From the NCBI GenBank assembly GCA_964581565.1, contig CAZOOZ010000006.1, positions 62,001 to 126,000 on the forward strand: a stretch of 64,000 bases of DNA, read 5' to 3'. Below are positions 43,681-50,943 of the stretch, one piece after another. Below the pieces are notes generated by a model that worked only from the letters and a program-made list of their open reading frames with translations, ran no database searches and was not told where the DNA came from. Every line of letters begins with the position of its first letter. Position 1 is the stretch's first letter. Both the position numbers and the translations under genes were made by a program. The DNA is from UBA1433 sp964581565 (GTDB taxonomy: Bacteria > Bacillota > Clostridia > Eubacteriales > UBA1433).

Positions 43681-44256
43681 CTAGCCCATCACTTCCACTA
43701 TGTCATTATCTTTTTTATATTTTTTATTGCAGCAAAGACAATACGATATATTGTTATCAAATATTAATTTCTCTCCACACTCACATATATATCCATGTAT
43801 TTTTGCCGGCAATCCATAAACAATTGTGTAATCCGAAACATCATTCGTAACAAGAGCACCTGCTCCCACCAGCGCATATTTTCCTATAGTACATCCACAA
43901 AGAATTGTCACATTAGCACCAATGCTCGCCCCTATTTTTACGAGCGTTTTTTTATATTCATTTTTTCTTTCAATAAAAGCACGCGGATTCATTACATTCG
44001 TAAAAACACATGATGGTCCCAAAAAAACATTCTCTTCACAGATAACACCTGTATATACAGAAACATTATTCTGTATTTTTACTCCATTCCCCAGCTGAAC
44101 ACCGGAAGCAATAAAAACATTTTGCCCGATGGTGCAGTTTTCGCCTATCTGAGTATCTTTCATAATATGAGAAAAATGCCATACCTTTGTTCCGTTGCCG
44201 ATTTTACATGGTTGATCAATATAGCTTGATTCATGAACAAAATATTTTTTATTCAT
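43681..44256 (-). CDS. Hexapeptide-repeat N-acetyltransferase (WbpD/WlbB-like)
   Basis: A left-handed beta-helix acetyltransferase of 191 residues. Repeats such as IGENCTIGQNVFIASGVQLGNGVKIQNNVSVYTGVICEENVFLGP are plain from about residue 20 to 140. The N-terminal HESSYIDQPCKIGNGTKVWHFSHI and the NPRAFIERKNEYKKTLVKIGASIGANV segment are typical of enzymes acetylating the 3-amino group of UDP-sugar acids. The C-terminus adds CECGEKL...YCLCCNKKY, a four-cysteine zinc-like knuckle found in part of the family. AAGGTG precedes the ATG. Confidence 0.88.
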   Translation of the reverse strand: MNKKYFVHESSYIDQPCKIGNGTKVWHFSHIMKDTQIGENCTIGQNVFIASGVQLGNGVKIQNNVSVYTGVICEENVFLGPSCVFTNVMNPRAFIERKNEYKKTLVKIGASIGANVTILCGCTIGKYALVGAGALVTNDVSDYTIVYGLPAKIHGYICECGEKLIFDNNISYCLCCNKKYKKDNDIVEVMG

Positions 44257-44258
44257 CT

Positions 44259-45431
44259 TTAAATCACCTTTCGTAAAACTTGAACTATATATTGCAACTC
44301 TTTTTCTGTTAATTCTGGAAAATTGGGAATTGCATAGGTTCTTTCTGATACATATTCCGCATTGGGCAAGTCTCCTTTTTTGTATCCTAAGTTCTCATAA
44401 CATACTTGTAAATGTAACGGAATAGGATAATAAATACCGGTTGAAATTCCTTTATTATTCAATAAACGGATAACTTCCTGTCTGTTTGGCGATTGCAGTA
44501 CATATAAATGATAAGCATGTATGCTGCCATTTTTTTCGATTGGCGTATTATAATTTTTTGCTTCTTTTAATTGTTGATTATAAAAAGATGCATTTTCCCT
44601 GCGTGAAAATATATATTCATCTAACCTTTCTAATTTAATTCTAAGCAATACAGCTTGTAATTCATCTAATCTCGAATTTTGTCCAATCATATAATTCAGA
44701 TATTTAGGGTTATATGAAGCATCATCTGCCTGTACTATGTGTTTGTTATGAATATAATTGTAAGCCTTCTCCCCTGCTTTTCCGCTTCCGTGTACACGCA
44801 AAGCCTTACATAATAAAGCAATATGATCATCATTCGTGGTTATCATGCCTCCATCGCCCGCACAGCCTAAATTTTTTGTTGGAAAAAAGGAAAAGCATGC
44901 AATATCTCCAAGTGTACCTGCTTTTTTACTTTTATATACAGCTCCGGCCGCTTGACATGCATCCTCAATAACAAATAGATTGTATTTTTTAGCTATCTTA
45001 TTAATTATGTCCATATCCGCACAAAGACCGAAAACATGAACTGCCATAATCGCTTTTGTTTTATTTGTAATTTTTTCTTCTATTTTTGTTGTATCGATAT
45101 TATAACTATCTAACTCAATATCAACAAAAACAGGGATAGCGCCTACGAAACTGATAGCTTCTGCAGTAGCAAAAAAAGTAAACGGCGTGGTAATGATCTC
45201 GGCTCCGGGCTTTATGCCGAGTGCTTGTAAAGCTATAATCAGTGCATCTGTACCATTCCCTACAGATATTGCATTTTCTACGCCTATATACTCCGCAAAT
45301 TCTTTTTCAAAATATTGTACGTTTTCTCCCATAATATAATTACCGCTTGCAAGAACGTCAAGCATAGCGTTATCTAATTCACTTTTTATATTTTGATATT
45401 GTCTTTTTAAATCGAGAAGCGGAATCATCAT
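44259..45431 (-). CDS. DegT/DnrJ/EryC1/StrS aminotransferase (WbpE-like)
   Basis: A PLP-dependent sugar aminotransferase (390 residues). IPLLDLKRQYQNIKSEL is the typical start. VGNGTDALIIALQALGI and VIEDACQAAGAVYKSKKAGTLGDIACFSFFPTKNLG hold the PLP contacts, with the Schiff-base lysine in FFPTKNLG. NSRLDELQAVLLRIKLE is also conserved. It should aminate the 3-keto UDP-uronic acid from the WbpB-like step, with the acetyltransferase two bases downstream. AAGGT precedes the ATG. Confidence 0.92.
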   Translation of the reverse strand: MMIPLLDLKRQYQNIKSELDNAMLDVLASGNYIMGENVQYFEKEFAEYIGVENAISVGNGTDALIIALQALGIKPGAEIITTPFTFFATAEAISFVGAIPVFVDIELDSYNIDTTKIEEKITNKTKAIMAVHVFGLCADMDIINKIAKKYNLFVIEDACQAAGAVYKSKKAGTLGDIACFSFFPTKNLGCAGDGGMITTNDDHIALLCKALRVHGSGKAGEKAYNYIHNKHIVQADDASYNPKYLNYMIGQNSRLDELQAVLLRIKLERLDEYIFSRRENASFYNQQLKEAKNYNTPIEKNGSIHAYHLYVLQSPNRQEVIRLLNNKGISTGIYYPIPLHLQVCYENLGYKKGDLPNAEYVSERTYAIPNFPELTEKELQYIVQVLRKVI

Positions 45432-45442
45432 AAATTTACCTT

Positions 45443-46678
45443 TTAATTTTCTATGATATTTTTTAATCTATCTGTTAGTTTTTTATAGTCATATTGATAA
45501 GCGGCATTTAAAGCATTTTTACACATTTGAGAGTATTCATCGATCGGCATATGATATAATTGTAAAATTGACTTTTGTATTTCCTCGGGAGTTTGATCTT
45601 TCGTGTTAATCCCTACTTTATATTGATCAATTAAGTTATAATTCGATGCAACAGTCGAAAGTATAGGTTTTGCACTCGCCAAATAGTCAAATAGTTTATT
45701 GCCGCTGTTTCCAAAACGCATCAAATCAGTTTTTTCCCAGTGGTATAAATTTACATTTGCTTTAGATAAAACATATGGAATATACTTTCTTTCTACCCTG
45801 TTTTTAAACTTTATATTATGAAGATGATACTCCATACATCTTTTTTCAAGTGATTCTTTTTCATCTCCATGCCCATATATCAAAAAACAAATATCATCAT
45901 ATTTATTATTTTGTAAAAACTGAGCCGCATTTACAATTTTGCCTAAATTATTCACTTTTCTAATGGAGCCCGTATAAATTATTTTAAAAGTATTCGGATT
46001 ATTTAAATCCTCATCATCTAGAGTATATTGTTGTTTGTTGTACTGAAATTCTTCTAGATCTACCCCGTTATTGATATAAAAAACGTTATTGTTATTTATT
46101 AATTTATCCAGTCCTTTTTCTTTTAGGTAATTCTTCCCGCCTTCAATTGTAAAAATCAATTTGTCGGAATTTTTATAAATCCATTTTTCAAGTTTATATA
46201 ATACGAATATCACAGGATTTTTTCTGGACACTTTTCCATATTCAATGATTGATTCCGGCCATAGATCTCTTATTTCGGTGTAACATTCAATATGATATTT
46301 TTTAGCAAGTTTAATCGATGCTGCAGCCGTGAGCAGATCTGGCGAAGATGTGTATATGATGTCCGGTTTCGAAAAATATCTAACTGTTTTAAACAAATTA
46401 ACAGGAAAAATAATCATATTTTTAATTCTTAAAATATTATTTTTTCTATAGCCGCTCGTTTTCACAAATATATATTTCACATTATCAATTGTTTCTTCTT
46501 TAAACAGACTATTGTCTTTTATCATGTTGATTTGTGAATTGTGTATTTGACTCGATGTAAATATTTTTACTTCATAGCCTGAAGCAGTGAGATACTTTGA
46601 AAAATAACTATGTCTTACCAATCCTCCATAAGCCGGGGGTATGGCATAATGATTTATGATCCATATGTTTTTTTTCAT
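45443..46678 (-). CDS. Glycosyltransferase family 4 (WbuB/WcaI-like)
   Basis: The first gene of the polysaccharide operon; a 411-residue GT-B enzyme. IWIINHYAIPPAYGGLVRHSYFSKYL matches the WbuB/WcaI-like start, TEIRDLWPESIIEYG the mid-motif, and the C-terminal part has IIYTGSIRKVNNLGKIVNAA and SGNKLFDYLASAKPILS, the donor-binding loop. Enzymes of this group often transfer N-acetyl-6-deoxyhexosamines. No initiating sugar-phosphate transferase is present in the window, so the first sugar must be added by a gene elsewhere. Confidence 0.87.
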   Translation of the reverse strand: MKKNIWIINHYAIPPAYGGLVRHSYFSKYLTASGYEVKIFTSSQIHNSQINMIKDNSLFKEETIDNVKYIFVKTSGYRKNNILRIKNMIIFPVNLFKTVRYFSKPDIIYTSSPDLLTAAASIKLAKKYHIECYTEIRDLWPESIIEYGKVSRKNPVIFVLYKLEKWIYKNSDKLIFTIEGGKNYLKEKGLDKLINNNNVFYINNGVDLEEFQYNKQQYTLDDEDLNNPNTFKIIYTGSIRKVNNLGKIVNAAQFLQNNKYDDICFLIYGHGDEKESLEKRCMEYHLHNIKFKNRVERKYIPYVLSKANVNLYHWEKTDLMRFGNSGNKLFDYLASAKPILSTVASNYNLIDQYKVGINTKDQTPEEIQKSILQLYHMPIDEYSQMCKNALNAAYQYDYKKLTDRLKNIIEN

Positions 46679-46960
46679 AGCTTATCCTATTTTAAAAAGC
46701 CTTCATATATTCACTTATTCATTTATAGATTGCATGTATAAAAAATATGACGTAATAATGAATTTCCTAATAAAAATTATTACATATAACATTATTTCTT
46801 CAACATTTCATATAAATATATAGTTGGTTCACTGATATATTGTGCCAATTAGTTGTAATTATATTACAATTTTTTCTTAAAATATTATGTCGAACAATCA
46901 TTTAATCAAGGTTTAACATCCTGTTAATATTCAGTGTAATATATTGCAGTTTTGTAAAAT

Positions 46961-47764
46961 TTATCTGTTCTCAATAACTTTTCTTTCAAGCAGAGCAACA
47001 AGAAAATACATGATCGCAGCTATGACAGCAAGGATTACAACCCCTGTCATAACTAAGCTTAAATTAAATACATTGCTTCCATAAATAATTAAATATCCCA
47101 GTCCTGCTTTTGATACTAAAAATTCTCCCATAATAACCCCAACCCATGACATGCCAACATTTATTTTCAACGCATTGAAAATACTTGGAATCGAAGACGG
47201 AAAGACTACTTTCACAAACATTTGAAGCCGAGTCGCATTAAATGTTTGTAGAAGTGTTAACTTTTCTTTATCGGTTGATATAAATGCTCCGTAAACGCTG
47301 ATAATTGTTACAATGACCGATATTAATAAAGTCATAAAAATAATAGCTCCGTAATTTGCACCGGCCCATACAATAATAACGGGCCCTAACGCCACTTTAG
47401 GAAGCGCGTTCAGCACAATCAAATACGGCTCACAAATTTTACTTAAAGTTGGAAAATACCATAGAATTGCTGCAATGATAATTCCTATAATCGTACCGAT
47501 AATAAACCCTACCAAGGTCTCTAATGTTGTTACGGCGATATGTAAAAATAAAGTGCTTTGTTTTATTAATTGAATGATTGTATGTACGATTTGCGTAGGA
47601 CTTGATGTTAAAAACGAATCTGAAATACCTAAACGAACTGATACCTCCCAAAAACATATAAAAAATATTAGTATCGCAATCTTAAAAAACAAGACTTTTT
47701 TTCTGTATTTTTTTTCTTTTAATAAAAACGATTCATATTTCTGAGTTAATGTATTATTATACAT
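46961..47764 (-). CDS. ABC transporter permease (SsuC/TauC type)
   Basis: An integral membrane permease of 267 residues with about six helices. FKIAILIFFICFWEVSVRLGI is the first helix, and the cytosolic EAA-like loop is ATRLQMFVKVVFPSSIPSIFNALKINVGMSWVGVIMGEFL. It belongs to the sulfonate/nitrate/thiamine-precursor importer family. It overlaps the ATPase gene by 8 bases and is the last gene of its operon. Confidence 0.9.
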   Translation of the reverse strand: MYNNTLTQKYESFLLKEKKYRKKVLFFKIAILIFFICFWEVSVRLGISDSFLTSSPTQIVHTIIQLIKQSTLFLHIAVTTLETLVGFIIGTIIGIIIAAILWYFPTLSKICEPYLIVLNALPKVALGPVIIVWAGANYGAIIFMTLLISVIVTIISVYGAFISTDKEKLTLLQTFNATRLQMFVKVVFPSSIPSIFNALKINVGMSWVGVIMGEFLVSKAGLGYLIIYGSNVFNLSLVMTGVVILAVIAAIMYFLVALLERKVIENR

Positions 47765-48506
47765 GTATATCCAGATCCCTCCATATTGAATTAAAATACT
47801 CCATAAATTCCATTGTTTGTCTTTTTTCGATTAAACTATCAGATTCTGTTTGTATATGAATATCATAAATATTTTTAATTTCAGCAGGTCTTTGTGTCAA
47901 AACAACAACTCTGTCAGCGGCACTTATGGCCTCGCTGATATCATGACTAACCATAATCACTGTTTTATGTTCTTTTCTTATCTTTCTAAATATATCATCA
48001 CTGACAGCAATTCTGCTTTGATAATCCAAAGCAGAAAAAGGCTCATCAAGCAATAACAAATCAGGTGATACGGCCAGCGTGCGGATTAATGCCGCACGCT
48101 GCTTCATTCCTCCGGATAACTGATTGGGATAATGATTTCTAAATTCGAACAAGCCATATTCCATAAGCATTTTTTCAACGCGCTCAATATTTTCTTTATT
48201 TAACATATTTTGAAGTTCAAGACCAAGTACTGCATTCTTATATACAGTCCTCCAATTAAATAACTGATCGCTTTGAAGCATATACCCGATTTTAACGTTG
48301 CCATTAAAGTTTACTTCACCGCTCGTTTTTTCAATGAGTCCTGAAAGTATTGATAAAATGGTACTTTTCCCGCAACCGCTAGGTCCTATTAATGCTATAA
48401 ATTCACCTTGTCGGATTGAAATTGTAAAATCCTGCACTGCAACAGTCATGCCATTTTTATCAAAATATGTTTTTGATAAGTTGCTTATGTTTATAAGCTC
48501 TTTCAT
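47757..48506 (-). CDS. ABC transporter ATP-binding protein (SsuB/TauB type)
   Basis: A 249-residue ATPase. Walker A GPSGCGKST is at residues 41-49, the Q-loop at MLQSDQLFNWRTV, the signature LSGGMKQR, Walker B LLLLDEPFSALD and the switch VSHDISEA. The Q-loop sequence is typical of nitrate/sulfonate/taurine family importers. It lies 21 bases after the binding-protein gene and energises the permease encoded next. Confidence 0.93.
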   Translation of the reverse strand: MKELINISNLSKTYFDKNGMTVAVQDFTISIRQGEFIALIGPSGCGKSTILSILSGLIEKTSGEVNFNGNVKIGYMLQSDQLFNWRTVYKNAVLGLELQNMLNKENIERVEKMLMEYGLFEFRNHYPNQLSGGMKQRAALIRTLAVSPDLLLLDEPFSALDYQSRIAVSDDIFRKIRKEHKTVIMVSHDISEAISAADRVVVLTQRPAEIKNIYDIHIQTESDSLIEKRQTMEFMEYFNSIWRDLDIHV

Positions 48507-48527
48507 AAAACTATCCCCTATTGATTT

Positions 48528-49535
48528 TTACTGTAAATTCTCCGAGAAAGATGGATCAAATAAAATTTCGTAATCTACTTTATCTTCTTCGTTTAATATT
48601 CCCGCACTTATAATAATTTCAAGCAGATGATCGAAAGATTCTTTCGTAAACATTGGGCTTTCATTCCACGAATCTTGTGATTTGTATCGCTCAACCACAC
48701 TCGTTAAATCTTCTATACTCATATCGGAGAAATATGGATGTATCGCTTCGGCAATTTTTTCATTGCTATTTTCCTGTACCCACTTCATCCCTTTGTTTAA
48801 GCCATTCGTAAACGCTTGTATCACATCTGGATTTTGTTCGATATATTCTTTTGTGGCATTATAACAAGTATAGGGCACTACTCCGCTTTCTTCGCCTATT
48901 GAAGCCACAACATAACCTTTCCCTTCTTTTTCTAAAGCTAGCGCGCTCGGTTCAAACAAAGCTACATAATCTCCTGTTCCTTGCAAAAATGCGCCTGCCA
49001 TTGCACTAAACTGAATGCTCGTATCAACTGTAACATCAACATTAGGTTCTAAACCATTTTGTCTAAGCACCCATTCCAAGCTCATCTCCGGCATTCCGCC
49101 TGCTCTGCCGCCAATAATATATTTGTCTCTCAATTTATCAAATGTGAAATTTTCATCTGGTTCTCTCGCGACTAAGAAAGAACCATCACGCTTTGTCAGC
49201 TGTGCAAATGTAATTAGATAATTTTCTCTGCCTTCATTGTAGACGTACACTGTGGACTCAGGTCCGCAGAACCCTATATCGCTCTCTCCTGATAACACTG
49301 CTGCTGTTACTTTATCGGCACCGGCGGATGTAACAAGTTCTACATTTAACCCTTCCTCTTCAAAAAAGCCAAGCGATAATGCCGCATATTGCGGAGCATA
49401 AAACACACTTCTAGTAACTTCAGTTAATGTAATATTTTTAAGTTCTTCACTTTTTTTATCCCCACACCCAGCAAATGATAATATTATCGCTGTTAAAATA
49501 AGTAAAATAATACAAGACTTTAAAATAATTTTCAC
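48528..49535 (-). CDS. ABC transporter substrate-binding lipoprotein (NMT1/THI5-like)
   Basis: A lipid-anchored binding protein (335 residues) with the lipobox FAGC (Cys24). LTEVTRSVFYAPQYAALSLGFFEEEGLNVELV is the NMT1/THI5-like domain start, and GESDIGFCGPESTV is the following ligand loop. Ligands in this family include HMP precursors, riboflavin, sulfonates and others. There is no TPP or FMN riboswitch upstream, so a vitamin cannot be assumed. The promoter and a TAGCCATATGGCTA palindrome precede it. Confidence 0.87.
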   Translation of the reverse strand: MKIILKSCIILLILTAIILSFAGCGDKKSEELKNITLTEVTRSVFYAPQYAALSLGFFEEEGLNVELVTSAGADKVTAAVLSGESDIGFCGPESTVYVYNEGRENYLITFAQLTKRDGSFLVAREPDENFTFDKLRDKYIIGGRAGGMPEMSLEWVLRQNGLEPNVDVTVDTSIQFSAMAGAFLQGTGDYVALFEPSALALEKEGKGYVVASIGEESGVVPYTCYNATKEYIEQNPDVIQAFTNGLNKGMKWVQENSNEKIAEAIHPYFSDMSIEDLTSVVERYKSQDSWNESPMFTKESFDHLLEIIISAGILNEEDKVDYEILFDPSFSENLQ

Positions 49536-49562
49536 CTAGAATTACCTCCTGTTAAAATAACC

Positions 49563-49576
49563 TAGCCATATGGCTA
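49563..49576. promoter_or_regulatory. 14-bp operator-like palindrome
   Basis: TAGCCATATGGCTA is a perfect palindrome placed just downstream of the predicted -10 box (49588-49593) of the ABC importer operon. It would suit a repressor responding to the imported compound. Confidence 0.5.
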
Positions 49577-49587
49577 AATCTATTTGC

Positions 49588-49617
49588 AGTATATGTCACA
49601 TATCAAATATTTGTTAA
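49588..49617 (-). promoter_or_regulatory. Predicted promoter of the ABC importer operon
   Basis: On the minus strand TTAACA (49612-49617) and TATACT (49588-49593) are 18 bases apart. Confidence 0.6.
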
Positions 49618-49620
49618 TTA

Positions 49621-49670
49621 TTTAAACAACAAACAACAGTCACCTAAAATTAAATTGACTGTTGTTTAAA
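49621..49670 (-). terminator. Nested alternative hairpin / terminator
   Basis: AAACAACAGTCA (49631-49642) pairs with TGACTGTTGTTT (49656-49667). The outer TTTAAACAAC (49621-49630) is also exactly complementary to GTTGTTTAAA (49661-49670), so two stems compete. On the minus strand a T-rich stretch follows, suiting a terminator for the decayed gene at 49685-50153. Confidence 0.5.
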
Positions 49671-49684
49671 TACAGAACAAAGAA

Positions 49685-50153
49685 CTATAAATCGAGAATT
49701 TTACCACATGTAATTTTTCTGCGAGAATCTGAAGGTTGTGTTGTAAAGTCATCTGAATTACTGTGTGTAATAACAATCCCTTCAATCACTTCATCAGCAT
49801 TTGAAACGATCTGTCAAAAATGAATTCCAGAAATAACCGTTATTTGAAGATAAAAGCAGTAAATCAATAGCATGATACGGATGTGGATATGATATGGATC
49901 ATCACAGCGGAGCTTCCACGTCTGCAAATTCATCCTTAGTATTACCGCCGTATTTTTTTCCTTCATGAATATGAGGCAGTATCGCTGAATTATAGCTTCT
50001 ATTTTTAGGCAGAGTAAATATTTCAGAAGTTACGATAACACCATTAGGCCTTTGAGTAAAAGTAATGATGTTATGTAGCGCTCTGTTATTTCTGCCGTCT
50101 TTTACAAAAGCTACAGCATCCAATTTATTTTCGCTATTATAAATCTCTTTGAA
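49685..50153 (-). pseudogene. Decayed protein-coding sequence, family not recognised
   Basis: A 73-residue open frame, counted from a TTG codon (50123-49902), reads like a conserved protein interior (AFVKDGRNNRALHNIITF, IFTLPKNRSYNSAILPHI) but has no start with a ribosome site. It is open leftward from an upstream stop near 50154. It ends in two consecutive TGA codons (49904-49899). The same frame resumes at once (YPHPYHAIDLLLLSSNNGYF...FLTDRF), and then the protein-like reading shifts frame (QIVSNADEVIEGIVITHSNS) to a stop at 49685-49687. Two in-frame stops, one frameshift and the missing start indicate decay. I could not assign a family. Confidence 0.55.
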
Positions 50154-50330
50154 TTAAGATTATTTTAAACATTATATTAAAGCATCTATCATCATATCAT
50201 ATGAACCAAATGTTTGAATGTAGTAAAAAATATTTAAAAATGAATATGGATAATTGCCCCCGATAAGTAATTTAGTTATTTATGTTCATATGAAAACATA
50301 AAATATATAAGAATTATTTTATAAAAATAC
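50154..50330. other. Intergenic sequence without a recognised gene
   Basis: AT-rich sequence upstream of the gene at 50403. It contains a short palindrome TTCATATGAA (50285-50294) but no open frame with a ribosome site and no recognised RNA. Confidence 0.5.
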
Positions 50331-50359
50331 TTAACTTTTTCTTAATAAAAGTTTATAAT
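50331..50359 (+). promoter_or_regulatory. Predicted promoter of the unknown gene and cstA
   Basis: TTAACT (50331-50336) and TATAAT (50354-50359) are 17 bases apart, about 45 bases upstream of the start at 50403. Confidence 0.6.
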
Positions 50360-50402
50360 AATAAATAAGTAAAATATTTTGTCAACAGATGGTATTAAAT
50401 AA

Positions 50403-50927
50403 ATGGAAGAACTCACTAAAGAAAAACTCCTTGAAACTTTATTACAATCATATTCGGCTTACTTCGACATTGAAAATAATATATATATAAATGATTCATA
50501 TTATGACGCAGTTGCCAAATATCATTCGCGCAGTGAAAAATATTTGTTGACCAAAAAAGCTAAATTATGGGCAGCAGAAACAAATGAATATGTTTTTTTT
50601 ATAAAATGTAATCGTTTCGATTGCGAATTATTTAAAAAGAGTAGCACAGATATCATAGAACAATCTTTGAAAATGATTCAGCCTCATAATGAACATATGT
50701 ATACATATATATCAATGATTGTAATTGCAGACGAAATAGATGACGCCGCCAGAGAACAATTTATAAAATTTAATTTTAGAAAGAACTTTTTATTTTCATT
50801 GCATGGTTGGACTGAGTTAAGAATTGCAGTTTTTAATCTTGCAGAGAAAACTATAGAAACAAATTCACTCGGAAAGGAACTTAAGCAGAATTTTAAAAAG
50901 ACTCTAAAAAAATTTTATATAAATTAA
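50403..50927 (+). CDS. Hypothetical protein upstream of cstA
   Basis: A 174-residue soluble protein, acidic at its N-terminus (MEELTKEKLLETLLQSYSAYFDIE) and basic at its C-terminus (GKELKQNFKKTLKKFYIN), with no signal peptide or membrane helix. The middle has YVFFIKCNRFDCELFKKS and MYTYISMIVIADEIDDAAREQFIKFNFRKNFLFSLHGWTELRIAVFNLAEKTIETNSLG, which look like alternating strands and helices of a compact domain. I do not recognise the family. It is 16 bases upstream of cstA and probably co-transcribed. The ribosome site is weak. Confidence 0.75.
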   Translation: MEELTKEKLLETLLQSYSAYFDIENNIYINDSYYDAVAKYHSRSEKYLLTKKAKLWAAETNEYVFFIKCNRFDCELFKKSSTDIIEQSLKMIQPHNEHMYTYISMIVIADEIDDAAREQFIKFNFRKNFLFSLHGWTELRIAVFNLAEKTIETNSLGKELKQNFKKTLKKFYIN

Positions 50928-50943
50928 GGAGGAGACTTTTTCT

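Noticed and set aside
46853..46875. TTGTAAT/ATTACAA hairpin followed by six T on the plus strand as a terminator
   Set aside because: The stem is only 7 bp and almost all A/T, and no plus-strand gene ends nearby.
48528..49535. The THI5-like binding protein as an HMP transporter of the thiamine system
   Set aside because: There is no TPP aptamer upstream and the family binds many ligands; CytX already covers HMP uptake.
49685..49910. The in-frame TGA in the decayed region as a selenocysteine codon
   Set aside because: There are two consecutive TGA codons at 49899-49904 and the protein-like reading changes frame later, so decay is simpler. I saw no clear SECIS-like stem after the TGA.
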